Assembly (NCBI GenBank): GCA_964506685.1
Contig: CAZDMQ010000010.1
Coordinates: 4,091-68,090 of the forward strand
DNA: 64,000 bases
DNA from: UBA5336 sp964506685
GTDB taxonomy: Bacteria > Pseudomonadota > Alphaproteobacteria > Caulobacterales > Hyphomonadaceae
Direction: 5' to 3'
In this document: piece by piece, positions 26,636 through 35,634 of the stretch
Numbering within the stretch: position 1 is the first letter of the stretch
Layout: each line of letters opens with the position of its first letter
Notes under the pieces: model-generated
The model's input: only the letters and a program-made list of their open reading frames with translations
What the model was told of the DNA's origin: nothing
Databases searched by the model: none
Program-made: the position numbers and the translations under genes

Positions 26636-27832
26636 CTAGCCCTTCGGCAGCAGCGCTGCCGCCGTGCCACGCTCGACCAGTTCGGTCATCCGGCGCTTGC
26701 CGTTTTCCACCGCCTCGCGGATCTCCTTCGAGTTCTGCGAAGCCTTCTCGCGCATCTCGGCGATGATCGCCTGGGTCCGCTCCTGGTAGCTGACCACCGC
26801 ATCGACCAGCATCTTCACGGAGGCGGCCGAAACGGTCGGGCCATAGCCGGCGCTAGTCGCCGCTTCCTGCACCTCATTGCCGATCTCGGCCAGCACTTCG
26901 AGCGAGGTGTCCACGCCCTTCTTCATCGCGTTCAGCGTCTCGGTGCTCTCGTGCAGGCCATGCAGGCCCGTGAAGGATGCGGTGAGCGCGGTGAGGACGA
27001 TTTCATTGGTCGAGAAGAAGCTGACCGACTGGGCGTAGAGCCGCTCCTTGGCATTTGTCGTCTGCACCAGCCGCGCCATGATCACATCGGACGTGTTGTA
27101 GCCGATGGTGATATTGTCGGAGAGATCCTTGGCGACCTGGTAGCGCTTCTCCTCGGCCTGCAGTTGCCGAAGCGCCTCGTCGCGTGCCAGTTCCAGCCGG
27201 GCCCGCTCGGCCGGATCCTCGCCGAGATAGCCAGCGACCTTTGCCACCGCCGCATTTACCTCGCCCCGGTCCGCCTCGAGTTCGGCTGCGGCCTCCGCCA
27301 GCACTTCCAGCGCCAGGACCTCGGACTGTTTCAGCGCACCGCGGAAATCGAGATAGGCCTCGAGGATCGTCTGCTCGCGCTCGATCTGGTTCGCAGTCTC
27401 CTCCTGGACCTCGAGATAGAGGTCCTTGATCTTGCCGAACCGGCTGGCAATGTCGCCGCGGGTCATCTTCATCCACACCGTGGAGACCCGCTCCATGGTC
27501 GAGATCTTCCCGTCGGCATACTGCTGCACCAGGTCCTTGGCATCGTCGCGGATCGAGGTGAAGGCGGCCGTGATCCCCTCATAGCGGTCGGAAATCGTGA
27601 TCCCGCCGACCTGCTCGCGAACGACATCATTGAACCGGCCCATCTCGTCGAGGGTACGGGCGATGGCTGCGACCTTGTCCGGGGCCAGATGGCTGATCTG
27701 TTCGAGCAGGGCGACAATCGGCTCGGGCGCCTTCTTTGCCTTCTTCGGCGCCAGGCCGACGTCCCTCAGCCCGCCAAGGGCCTTGTCCAGATATTGCAGG
27801 GCACTGGGGCTCTCTGCCACCTCCGAAGCCAT
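26636..27832 (-). CDS. TelA/KlaA-like toxic-anion-resistance family protein
   Basis: 398-aa soluble, nearly all-helical protein. The segment SVSFFSTNEIVLTALTASFTGLHGLHESTETLNAMKKGV (outlined; about 290-330) resembles the TelA core in which long helices are followed by a TALxATF-type motif, and the C-terminus has further helices. The name comes from tellurite resistance, but no tellurite role is implied; the family is linked to envelope stress. AGGAGGAG lies just before the ATG at 27832. It is the first gene of a three-gene transcription unit and follows a DUF1499 gene by 126 bp. Confidence 0.65.
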   Translation of the reverse strand: MASEVAESPSALQYLDKALGGLRDVGLAPKKAKKAPEPIVALLEQISHLAPDKVAAIARTLDEMGRFNDVVREQVGGITISDRYEGITAAFTSIRDDAKDLVQQYADGKISTMERVSTVWMKMTRGDIASRFGKIKDLYLEVQEETANQIEREQTILEAYLDFRGALKQSEVLALEVLAEAAAELEADRGEVNAAVAKVAGYLGEDPAERARLELARDEALRQLQAEEKRYQVAKDLSDNITIGYNTSDVIMARLVQTTNAKERLYAQSVSFFSTNEIVLTALTASFTGLHGLHESTETLNAMKKGVDTSLEVLAEIGNEVQEAATSAGYGPTVSAASVKMLVDAVVSYQERTQAIIAEMREKASQNSKEIREAVENGKRRMTELVERGTAAALLPKG

Positions 27833-27958
27833 GGTCACTCTCCTCCTCGTCCAGACAATTACAGGTGGCGCAAGCCTGGCCCCGATACAAGATGGCAATG
27901 GCCGGAGCCGCGGGACTGGCAACCGCTTTCCCGCAGCCAGAGAAAAAGGAGCCGCCGC

Positions 27959-28843
27959 TCAGCCAGCCGCGGCGCGCTGCAGGGTCTTGAGGTAGGCATC
28001 GACCCGCTTGGCATTCGCCCCGAGGTCGGAGAGGCCGACCCGGCTGGTCGAGCGGACGTCGACCGCCACACCATTATCGACAGACCGGAGCCGGATCGCG
28101 ATATCGTCCCTGAAGCCGAACCAGGTCGAGGTCTCGGTCGCCTCGATCCGGGTTTCGAGATCGGCGGCGCTGACCGCGGCCGGGGTGACAATCTCCCAGC
28201 CGAAATCCCGGGCGACCTGCTCGGCGGTGGCCGCGATGCCGGCAAGATCCCCGGGCAGGACAAGCGTGTCCAGCGTGTAGGGATAGGGCGCGTCTTCAGG
28301 CTCCTGCATGCTGGCCGGGTCGAATTCGGCCTCTTCCTGGACCTCCGAAACCAGCCGGCCGCCGGTGCCGGGCCAGCGCGCATTGGCCGTCTCGGCAATG
28401 GTCGGCGCCGGCTCTACCGGGTTCAGCGCACCATCGGCCTCGCGGATCGCCATCAGCGTTTCGGAGAAGGCGATGGGATCGGACCAGTCGGTCTGGATAT
28501 CGTGGATGGGTGGCAGGGCCGCCGCAGTCGCCCCCATCCCCGCGAGCCGGCCAGCCATCAGACCGGAAATCAACAGACCGCCCAGCGCGAGCATGACCGG
28601 TCGCTTGCGCGGGGCGGCCACGAGACCGATGATCAGGGCCAGCAGAGACAGGGCCAGCGCGCCGCCGGCCACCAGCGGTCCCCAGGCGAAATACATGGTT
28701 CCGAGGCCGAACTGCCAGGACCAGAGCCCGAATTTCGAGCCCAGCGCGCCGGCCACGAACCAGAGCACCGCGAACACCGCCGCCGCCAGCGCAATCCACG
28801 CAAGGGTTCCGCGCCAGCCGGCCGATTGAGTGTCCGTAGTCAT
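27959..28843 (-). CDS. DUF1499 protein with N-terminal membrane domain
   Basis: 294 aa. Three hydrophobic spans at the N-terminus (about 12-34, 43-72 and 80-100) precede a DUF1499 domain (about 115-290), recognised by its end VDVRSTSRVGLSDLGANAKRVDAYL. AAGGAGG lies 7 nt before the ATG. DUF1499 has no established activity. Same strand and order as the TelA-like unit, so it may belong to the same membrane-associated system; the 126-bp gap leaves room for a separate promoter. Confidence 0.85.
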   Translation of the reverse strand: MTTDTQSAGWRGTLAWIALAAAVFAVLWFVAGALGSKFGLWSWQFGLGTMYFAWGPLVAGGALALSLLALIIGLVAAPRKRPVMLALGGLLISGLMAGRLAGMGATAAALPPIHDIQTDWSDPIAFSETLMAIREADGALNPVEPAPTIAETANARWPGTGGRLVSEVQEEAEFDPASMQEPEDAPYPYTLDTLVLPGDLAGIAATAEQVARDFGWEIVTPAAVSAADLETRIEATETSTWFGFRDDIAIRLRSVDNGVAVDVRSTSRVGLSDLGANAKRVDAYLKTLQRAAAG

Positions 28844-28945
28844 GTCGCAGCCTCCTTGGTCCGGCTTCCTTACGCCAGCATGGCCCCGACGCCTAGGCCC
28901 CGAAGTCCGCCATCTGATGGACCGCCCCCGGAGCCGGGGGTCACC

Positions 28946-30571
28946 CTAAGCCGTCGGCAGCTTGTAGTCCCTGAACCGTTCGCGCAGGGCGAGCTTGTTG
29001 ATCTTGCCAGTGGCGCCCAGCGGGATCTCGTCGACAAAGGCGACATCGTCGGGGGTCCACCATTTCGCGATCCGGCCCTCAAGCTGGGCCAGCACCTCTT
29101 CCCTGGTCGGCTGCTCGCCCGGCATGGGCTGGACGATCAGCAGGGGGCGCTCGTCCCATTTCGGGTGGTAGACGCCGATGGCCGCCGCGTTTGCCACCTT
29201 GGGGTGGCCGACAGCGATGTTCTCGAGATCGATGGAGGAGATCCATTCGCCGCCGGACTTGATGACATCCTTGGCCCGGTCGGTGATCTGCATGGTGCCG
29301 TACGGGTCGATATTGGCGACATCTCCGGTGTCGAAGAAGCCCTCCGGGTCGAGCACATTGCCGCCGGCGCCCTTGAAGTAGCCCGCCGCGATCGCCGCCC
29401 CGCGGACCATCAGGCGACCCGAGGTGTCGCCATCATGGGCGATCCGGTTTCCGTCGTCATCGACGATCTTGAGTTCCACGCCGAAGGGTGGGCGGCCCTG
29501 CTTGAGTTTCTGCGCCATGCGGGTGTCGATGTCGGCGCCCTCGAGGTGCGGCGGCAGGGTGCCGAGCGTGCCGAGCGGCGAGGTCTCGGTCATCCCCCAG
29601 GCATGGATCACGTCGACCTCGTAATCCTGTTCGAAGGCCCTCAGGATCGCTTCGGGAATGGCCGATCCGCCAATGATCACCTTCCTGAGGTGCGGCAGCT
29701 TGAGATCATGCTCGCGCAGGTGATTGAGCAGCATCAGCCAGACCGTCGGCACGGCGGCGGTGATCGTCACCTTCTCGCTGTCGAGCAGCTCGTAGATCGA
29801 CGGGCCATCCATCTGCGCGCCGGGCATCACCATGCCGGCGCCGGTGCCGGGGCAGGAGAAGGCGAGCCCCCAGGCATTGGCATGGAACATCGGCACCACC
29901 GGCATCACGACATCCGCCGCGCCCATGCCCATCGCATCCTTAGACATGGTGACGAGGGTATGCAGGACATTGGTGCGGTGGGAGTAGAGCACGCCCTTGG
30001 GCTCGCCCGTGGTGCCGGAAGTGTAGCACAGCCCGCAGGCGGTATCCTCGGGGAAATCGCCCCAGCGGCAGTCGGTCGAGCGACCATCGATCCAGATATC
30101 GAAGGCGACCGCGCCGAGCCTGTTATCCGGCAGCGTGTCCTGGTCGGCAAAGATCACGAAGGTTTTCACCGTCTCGAGCTTGTCGCGGATGGCCTCGACG
30201 ATGGGCAGGAAGGTCTTGTCGAAGATCAGCACCTTGTCTTCGGCGTGGTTGATGATCCAGGCGATCTGGTCGGGATGCAGGCGCGGATTGACGGTGTGCA
30301 GCACCATGCCGATGCCCATGGTGCCGTACCAGGCCTCCATGTGCCGGGCCGAGTTCCAGCCCAGCGTTGCCACCCGGTCACCGGTCACAAGTCCCTCATC
30401 CTTCAGCGCATTGGAGACCTGTTTCGCCCGGTCATGGATCTCGCCATAGGTCGTGCGCACGATGTTGCCCTCGACCCGGCGGGTCACGATCTCGCGGGTC
30501 GGATTGATGGCCTTGGCGTGGGCCAGGATCTTGTCGACCGTCAGCGGCCAGTCCTGCATGATGCCTTGCAT
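28946..30571 (-). CDS. Long/medium-chain fatty acyl-CoA synthetase
   Basis: 541-aa member of the acyl-adenylate superfamily that activates a fatty acid with ATP and CoA. Motifs: the P-loop YTSGTTGEPKGV (about residue 180), GMTETSPLG (about 330), the hinge region GEWISSIDLENIA (about 445) and the C-terminal catalytic lysine in ATGKINKLALRERF. The start MQGIMQDWPL is set by GGAGGAAA; the frame remains open upstream without similarity. It supplies substrates to the beta-oxidation enzymes of this window in principle. The exact chain length cannot be told. Divergent from the glycerophosphodiesterase gene. Confidence 0.92.
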   Translation of the reverse strand: MQGIMQDWPLTVDKILAHAKAINPTREIVTRRVEGNIVRTTYGEIHDRAKQVSNALKDEGLVTGDRVATLGWNSARHMEAWYGTMGIGMVLHTVNPRLHPDQIAWIINHAEDKVLIFDKTFLPIVEAIRDKLETVKTFVIFADQDTLPDNRLGAVAFDIWIDGRSTDCRWGDFPEDTACGLCYTSGTTGEPKGVLYSHRTNVLHTLVTMSKDAMGMGAADVVMPVVPMFHANAWGLAFSCPGTGAGMVMPGAQMDGPSIYELLDSEKVTITAAVPTVWLMLLNHLREHDLKLPHLRKVIIGGSAIPEAILRAFEQDYEVDVIHAWGMTETSPLGTLGTLPPHLEGADIDTRMAQKLKQGRPPFGVELKIVDDDGNRIAHDGDTSGRLMVRGAAIAAGYFKGAGGNVLDPEGFFDTGDVANIDPYGTMQITDRAKDVIKSGGEWISSIDLENIAVGHPKVANAAAIGVYHPKWDERPLLIVQPMPGEQPTREEVLAQLEGRIAKWWTPDDVAFVDEIPLGATGKINKLALRERFRDYKLPTA

Positions 30572-30682
30572 GGTCGGTGTTTCCTCCGGGATGGGGGACC
30601 ACCTGCTGCGGCCCCTACATTTCTGTTGCAATATGGTGTTTAGATCGGTGGCAGGGATTGGACAAGAATGGGGGGGTGCCTG

Positions 30683-31753
30683 ATGAGCGGCCCGAACCTG
30701 AAGCGGGCCCTGGCGGGCCTTGTACTCATCGCCAGCGTAGGACCCGGACTGGCCGGCTGCGGCAGCGAACGCACTGCCGATGCGCCTGCTGCGCCGGATC
30801 CGGCCGCGCCCCGCGCGGCGGCCGAAGCGGGACCCGGCGAGGGCGGGAACGGGGAAGCGGACGCCGCCGCCGACGCGCCGCGCCAGGTCGCCGAAGCCAT
30901 CGCCGCGCTGGAGACGGGCGGACAACCGGTGCTGTCACGCTGGTTCGACTGCCTGCGTGCGAATGACGCCATCACCCTTGCCGCCCATCGCGGCGGGCCC
31001 GGACCAGGCTATCCCGAGAACGCGCTGGAAACGCTGCAACACAATTTCGCGCGCGGCATCGAGATGTTCGAGATCGATGTCGCCGAGAGCCAGGACGGGG
31101 TGCTGTTCCTGCACCATGACCGCAGCCTCGGACGGACCACGACCGGCGATGGCCAGGTGGTCGAGGCGGACTGGGACGAGATCCGCAGCCTGCGTCTCAG
31201 GGACACCGACGGCGCAGTGACCGGGTTCTCGCCAACCCGGCTGACCGATGCCCTGCTCTGGGCGAAGGAGGCCGGGGCGATCGTCGAACTCGACCGCAAG
31301 CCCTCCACGAGCTTTCGCAACATCCTCGCCGCCGTCCGCGCCGCCGGGGCCGGGGACCACGTCGTGATGATTTCCTACTCCGCCGATCAGGCCGCCGCGA
31401 TCGCCCGGCTCGCACCCGGCATCGTGCTTACCGCAAGCGCCCGTGGCGCAGATGATCTCGACGCGCTTGAAGCTGCCGGCGTCGGCCTCGGCAATCTTGT
31501 CGCCTGGACCGGGACGCGCGAACCCGACCCGGCCGCCTGGCAGCGCCTGCGCAGTGCCGGGGTGGAGCCGGCCTTCGGCACGCTCGGACGGCCCGGCGAG
31601 CGACTGGACGACACCTATGCCGCCGATGGCGACCTGGAAGAATTCGCCGGTCTCGCCGAGGCCGGGCTGGTCCTCCTGTCGACCGACATGCCGGTGGCGG
31701 TTGCCGAATTTCTCGGCGCTGACGACCGCGGCAAGGACGCCTGTCCGCGCTGA
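30683..31753 (+). CDS. Glycerophosphodiester phosphodiesterase, lipoprotein
   Basis: 356-aa exported lipoprotein: signal peptide with lipobox LAGC, an Ala/Gly-rich spacer, then a GDPD TIM barrel (about residues 90-350). Catalytic motif AAHRGGPGPGYPENALETL, metal ligands in FEIDVAESQDG and the second His in FLHHDRSLGRTT are all present. It would release glycerol 3-phosphate from glycerophosphodiesters in the periplasm. The start at 30683 has a GGGGGG ribosome site; an ATG at 30668 is possible. The gene ends in three near-copies of a 10-bp unit around its stop. Confidence 0.9.
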   Translation: MSGPNLKRALAGLVLIASVGPGLAGCGSERTADAPAAPDPAAPRAAAEAGPGEGGNGEADAAADAPRQVAEAIAALETGGQPVLSRWFDCLRANDAITLAAHRGGPGPGYPENALETLQHNFARGIEMFEIDVAESQDGVLFLHHDRSLGRTTTGDGQVVEADWDEIRSLRLRDTDGAVTGFSPTRLTDALLWAKEAGAIVELDRKPSTSFRNILAAVRAAGAGDHVVMISYSADQAAAIARLAPGIVLTASARGADDLDALEAAGVGLGNLVAWTGTREPDPAAWQRLRSAGVEPAFGTLGRPGERLDDTYAADGDLEEFAGLAEAGLVLLSTDMPVAVAEFLGADDRGKDACPR

Positions 31754-31779
31754 CCGGCTCTGACCGGCTCTGGCCGGCG
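31750..31779. repeat. Three 10-bp units at the stop codon of the GDPD gene
   Basis: CTGACCGGCT, CTGACCGGCT and CTGGCCGGCG in tandem; the first unit includes the TGA stop. Probably slippage; no functional sign. Confidence 0.5.
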
Positions 31780-31856
31780 CTGCGGGGATCGCCCGACTTG
31801 ATCGCCGCAGCAAAACCGTCACAATGCCTTGGCGACACGAACAAGGGGCGTCCTCT

Positions 31857-33290
31857 ATGAAATCTGCAAGACTGGCGGTGCTTGCCGCCCTGGGGAGCGC
31901 TCTGCTCGCCACCGCCGCCTGCGAGCAATCGGGCAGCGGTGGGCAAGCCGGTAGCGGGCTGGACGAGCCGATCGAAATCAATCGCAATCCCTATCCCTCG
32001 ACCTACGCCTCTACCCCCGGCCCAAGTGTGCTGATCCGCAATGCCACCGTGCTGGACGGGCTGGGGAACCGCATCGAGGCGGGCGATGTCCTGTTGCGGG
32101 ATGGCGATATCGCGGCGATCGCGGAGGACATTCCGGTCCCAGACGAGGACGGCCTTGTGGTCATCGACGCGGATGGCAAATGGGTCACCCCCGGCATCAT
32201 CGACAATCACTCCCACCTCGGCGTCTATCCGAGCCCATCGGTCAGCGCCCATGGTGACGGCAACGAAATCTCCGCCCCAGTCACCGCCGAGGTCTGGGCC
32301 GAGCACGGGGTCTGGCCGCAGGATCCCGGCTTCACCCGGGCGCTTGCCGGCGGGGTCACGGCACTGCAGATCCTGCCCGGGTCGGCCAATCTCTTCGGCG
32401 GGCGCGGGGTCACCCTCAAGAACGTTCCCGCCCGCACCGTGCAGGCAATGAAATTCCCCGGCGCGCCCTATACGTTGAAGATGGCCTGCGGGGAGAACCC
32501 CAAGCGCGTCTACGGCTATGGCGGCGGCCGCTTCCCCGGCGGGGCGCCCTACTCCCGCATGGGCAATGTGGCCGGCTACCGCGCGGCCTGGGCCGAAGCG
32601 GCCGAATACCGGCGCAAATGGGAGAGGTACGAAGCCGACGGCGGCGACCCGCCCGCCCGCAACCTTGAACTGGATACGCTGTCCCGCGTGCTGTCGGGCG
32701 ACATCCTCGTGCATATGCATTGCTACCGGGCCGACGAGATGGCGCAGATCCTCGATCTCGCCGACGAGTTCGGATACCGGATCGCGGCGTTCCACCATGC
32801 CGTCGAGAGCTACAAGATCGCCGACCTGCTTGCCGATGCGGGCGCCTGCTCGTCGATGTGGGCCGACTGGTGGGGCTTCAAGATGGAAGCCTATGACATG
32901 GTGCGCGAGAACATCCCCATGGTCCACGCGGCAGGGGCTTGTGCCATTGTCCACTCCGACAGCGCGGTCGGCATCCAGCGACTGAACCAGGAAGCGGCCA
33001 AGGCGCTCGCGGACGGGCGCAGGGCCGGCATCGAGATCGACAAGGCGACGGCCTGGCAGTGGCTCTCGCTCAATCCCGCCCGGTCACTCGGGATCGACAG
33101 CCAGACCGGCTCGCTGGAGCCCGGCAAGGACGCCGACCTGGTGATCTGGTCCGGCGATCCCTTCTCCAGCTACACCCTGGCCGAGCAGGTCTTCATCGAC
33201 GGAGCGAAACGCTTCGACCGGACCGACCCAGCCTTCCAGCCCGTCATGGATTTCGAACTCGGCCAGCCCGGCGAAGGAGACGCAAAATGA
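31857..33290 (+). CDS. Amidohydrolase family lipoprotein (metal site intact)
   Basis: 477-aa amidohydrolase with a lipoprotein signal (ALLATAAC). The imidazolonepropionase-like barrel keeps its metal ligands: HSH in VTPGIIDNHSHLG (about residue 115), HMHCYRADEM, AFHHAVESYKIADLL and the Asp of VHSDSAVGIQRLN. C-terminal LEPGKDADLVIWSGDPF is a family signature. AAGGGG lies 9 nt upstream of the ATG. It overlaps the following paralogue by 4 nt (ATGA), so the two are made together. Substrate unknown; secreted members often act on peptides or dipeptides. Confidence 0.9.
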   Translation: MKSARLAVLAALGSALLATAACEQSGSGGQAGSGLDEPIEINRNPYPSTYASTPGPSVLIRNATVLDGLGNRIEAGDVLLRDGDIAAIAEDIPVPDEDGLVVIDADGKWVTPGIIDNHSHLGVYPSPSVSAHGDGNEISAPVTAEVWAEHGVWPQDPGFTRALAGGVTALQILPGSANLFGGRGVTLKNVPARTVQAMKFPGAPYTLKMACGENPKRVYGYGGGRFPGGAPYSRMGNVAGYRAAWAEAAEYRRKWERYEADGGDPPARNLELDTLSRVLSGDILVHMHCYRADEMAQILDLADEFGYRIAAFHHAVESYKIADLLADAGACSSMWADWWGFKMEAYDMVRENIPMVHAAGACAIVHSDSAVGIQRLNQEAAKALADGRRAGIEIDKATAWQWLSLNPARSLGIDSQTGSLEPGKDADLVIWSGDPFSSYTLAEQVFIDGAKRFDRTDPAFQPVMDFELGQPGEGDAK

Positions 33291-34582
33291 TCCGCACCGC
33301 CCTTGGCGCCGCCGCACTCATCCTGTGCCCCGTCACCGCCCCGACCCTCGCCGACACCGTCGCGATCACCGGCGCCAGGGCCTGGACGGGTACCGAAGCC
33401 GGGACCGTCGAAGATGCAACAGTGATCATCACCGATGACCGGATCACGGCCATCGGCACCGACGTCGGCGTGCCGGTCGATGCCGAGATCATCGACGCGG
33501 CCGGCCGCTGGGTCACGCCCGGCATCATTGCCCCGTTCTCGCAGATCGGCCTGGTCGAGGTCGGCGCCGAGGACGACACCAATGACACCGCGGCCGCGAC
33601 GGCGCCCTATTCCGCTGCCTTGCGGGCTGCAGACGGGTTCAACCCGGCCGCCACGCCGGTCGATGCGTCGCGGATCGCCGGCGTCACGCGGGTCGTGGTG
33701 GCGCCATCGCCGGGCCTGTCAATCCTTGCCGGCCAGGGCCTCACGGCCGATACCAGCGGCACGCCGGGCTCGATCATGGACGATGCCGCGTTCATGCTCG
33801 TCCGGCTGGACGAGTCCGGGGCGGCACTCGCAGGCGGTTCACGGCCTGCAGCCTGGGCCTATTTCCGCGCCGCCCTCTCCGATGCCCGCACCTTCCCGGC
33901 CCGCTATCTCGCGCACAATCAGGGCGATGCGCTGACCCGGGTCGACGCCCAGGCACTGGGTCCGGCCTCGCGCGGCCAGCAACTCATCCTCATCGAGGCC
34001 GAGCGTGCCAGTGACCTGCGCAAGGTCATCGCCTTCGCCGGCGAAAATGACGCGCTCGATATTGCCATCGTCGGCGCCACCGAGGGCTGGCAGGTCGCCG
34101 ACGCCCTCGCCGCTGCCGGCATTCCCGTCATCATCAACCCGTTCAACAACCTGCCGAACAGCTTCGAGACCCTCGCTGCGACCCAGGAGAATGCCGCCCG
34201 GCTGATCGCCGCCGGCGTCCCGGTCGCCATCGCCAATCTCGACAGTCTCGGACACCAGGCGCGTCTGACCCTGCAGGTCGCCGGCAATGCCGTGGCCCAT
34301 GGCGTCTCCCACGATGCAGCGCTGGCGGCAGTCACGCGCGTGCCGGCGGAGATTTTCGGGATGGAAGGACTGGGCACGCTGGAAGCGGGCGCGATCGCCG
34401 ATCTCGTCGTCTGGGATGGGGACCCGCTGGACGTGATGTCCAATCCGGACGCGGTCTATATTGCCGGCAAGGCCCAGTCGCTCGAAAGCCGTCAGACCCA
34501 GCTGCGTGACCGCTATCTCGGTCTCGATGCCGGCGGCCAGCCGTTTGCCTACAAGGCCGCGAGCCGCCCGTCAGAAGACTGA
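33287..34582 (+). CDS. Amidohydrolase paralogue lacking metal ligands (probable pseudoenzyme)
   Basis: 431 aa with a cleavable signal (ends LADTVAI). The fold follows the upstream gene: VEDATVIITDDRITAIG, AGRWVTPGIIAPF and LEAGAIADLVVWDGDPLDV. However, the HxH metal motif is replaced by FSQ (about residue 82), the next His positions are Gly/Ala-rich (VGATEGWQVADAL), and the HSD motif reads NLDS. It therefore seems catalytically dead and may be a structural or regulatory partner of the active neighbour, with which it overlaps by ATGA. Ribosome site AAGGAG. Confidence 0.85.
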   Translation: MIRTALGAAALILCPVTAPTLADTVAITGARAWTGTEAGTVEDATVIITDDRITAIGTDVGVPVDAEIIDAAGRWVTPGIIAPFSQIGLVEVGAEDDTNDTAAATAPYSAALRAADGFNPAATPVDASRIAGVTRVVVAPSPGLSILAGQGLTADTSGTPGSIMDDAAFMLVRLDESGAALAGGSRPAAWAYFRAALSDARTFPARYLAHNQGDALTRVDAQALGPASRGQQLILIEAERASDLRKVIAFAGENDALDIAIVGATEGWQVADALAAAGIPVIINPFNNLPNSFETLAATQENAARLIAAGVPVAIANLDSLGHQARLTLQVAGNAVAHGVSHDAALAAVTRVPAEIFGMEGLGTLEAGAIADLVVWDGDPLDVMSNPDAVYIAGKAQSLESRQTQLRDRYLGLDAGGQPFAYKAASRPSED

Positions 34583-34648
34583 AAATTGAGAACTGAGGAG
34601 ACTGAGCGCCGGGCACCTCCGCCGGACCCCTGGTCGCCTGTCCCCTCG

Positions 34649-35617
34649 TCAGCCCCCCTGGAAGCCCGGGACGTCCTCGACCGGCTTCTTCTCGCGGCTG
34701 ACCCCGATTGTCTGCAGGATCGAGGAAGCGATGAAGATCGAGGAATACGTCCCGATCACCACGCCGAAGATCAGCGCAAAGCTCATCCCCCGCAGGACTG
34801 GCCCGCCCAGGAAGAAGATCGCCAGCAAGGCCAGCAGCGTGGTCCCGGATGTCAGCAGCGTGCGGCTCAGCGTGCTGTTCAGGGCGAGATCGATCACCTC
34901 GGCCAGGGGCAGCTTCTTGTACCGGCGCATCTCCTCGCGCACCCGGTCGAACACCACCACCGTGTCGTTCATCGAATAACCGATGATCGTCAGCAGCGCG
35001 GCGATCGTCGTCAGATCGAATTCGAGTTGCAGCAGCGCGAACATGCCCATGGTGACGGTCACGTCATGGACGAGGGCTGCGACCGCGCCGATGGAGTACT
35101 GCCACTCGAAGCGGAACGCGATGTAGGCGAGCATCAGGACGAGCGAGACCGCCAGCGCCGTGATCCCGGCCGTGAACAGTTCACCCGACACCTTCGGACC
35201 GACCGCTGCCGAGCTCCGGAAATCGGCATCGCTCAGATTGAAGGCCTCGGTCAGGGCGGTGCGCACTTGGTCATTGGCCGCCTGTTCGGCGCTTTCGCTT
35301 TCCTCGGCCAGGTCCGGCACCCGGAACTTTATGACATAGACCGGCTCGGGATTGGCGCCCGTGCCAACCGCCTCGGTGACGCCGACATCGGCCAGGCCAA
35401 GACCGCCCACGACCGCGCGGATGTCCTCCGCCCCCGTCCCCTCCGGCTTCTCGATCTCGATCACCGATCCGCCCGCAAAGTCGATGCCGAAATTCAGTCC
35501 CCGGGTCGCCAGCAGCGCGACCGAGGCGAGGATGAGCAGGGCCGAAAAGGCAAAGGCCGGCCAGCGCAGGGCCATGAACCGCAGGTCGGATTTCGTCGGC
35601 AGGTATCGCATCAGCAT
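34649..35617 (-). CDS. secF: Protein translocase subunit SecF
   Basis: 322-aa inner-membrane protein that with SecD helps pull secreted proteins across the membrane using the proton gradient. Six spans; GLNFGIDFAGGSVIEIEKP is the SecF N-terminal motif, and SIGAVAALVHDVTVTMG and IIGYSMNDTVVVFDRVREEMRRY are the family core. The start MLMRYLPTKSDLRF follows GGAG by about 9-12 nt; an ATG two codons later is possible. It begins 17 bp after secD. Confidence 0.95.
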   Translation of the reverse strand: MLMRYLPTKSDLRFMALRWPAFAFSALLILASVALLATRGLNFGIDFAGGSVIEIEKPEGTGAEDIRAVVGGLGLADVGVTEAVGTGANPEPVYVIKFRVPDLAEESESAEQAANDQVRTALTEAFNLSDADFRSSAAVGPKVSGELFTAGITALAVSLVLMLAYIAFRFEWQYSIGAVAALVHDVTVTMGMFALLQLEFDLTTIAALLTIIGYSMNDTVVVFDRVREEMRRYKKLPLAEVIDLALNSTLSRTLLTSGTTLLALLAIFFLGGPVLRGMSFALIFGVVIGTYSSIFIASSILQTIGVSREKKPVEDVPGFQGG

Positions 35618-35634
35618 GACTTCAGTCTCCTGCT

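Noticed and set aside
25166..30643. A single 1825-codon plus-strand open frame
   Set aside because: It runs antisense to the coiled-coil, DUF6384-like, TelA-like, DUF1499 and acyl-CoA synthetase genes. It has no family motif and results from high GC at third codon positions of the real genes.
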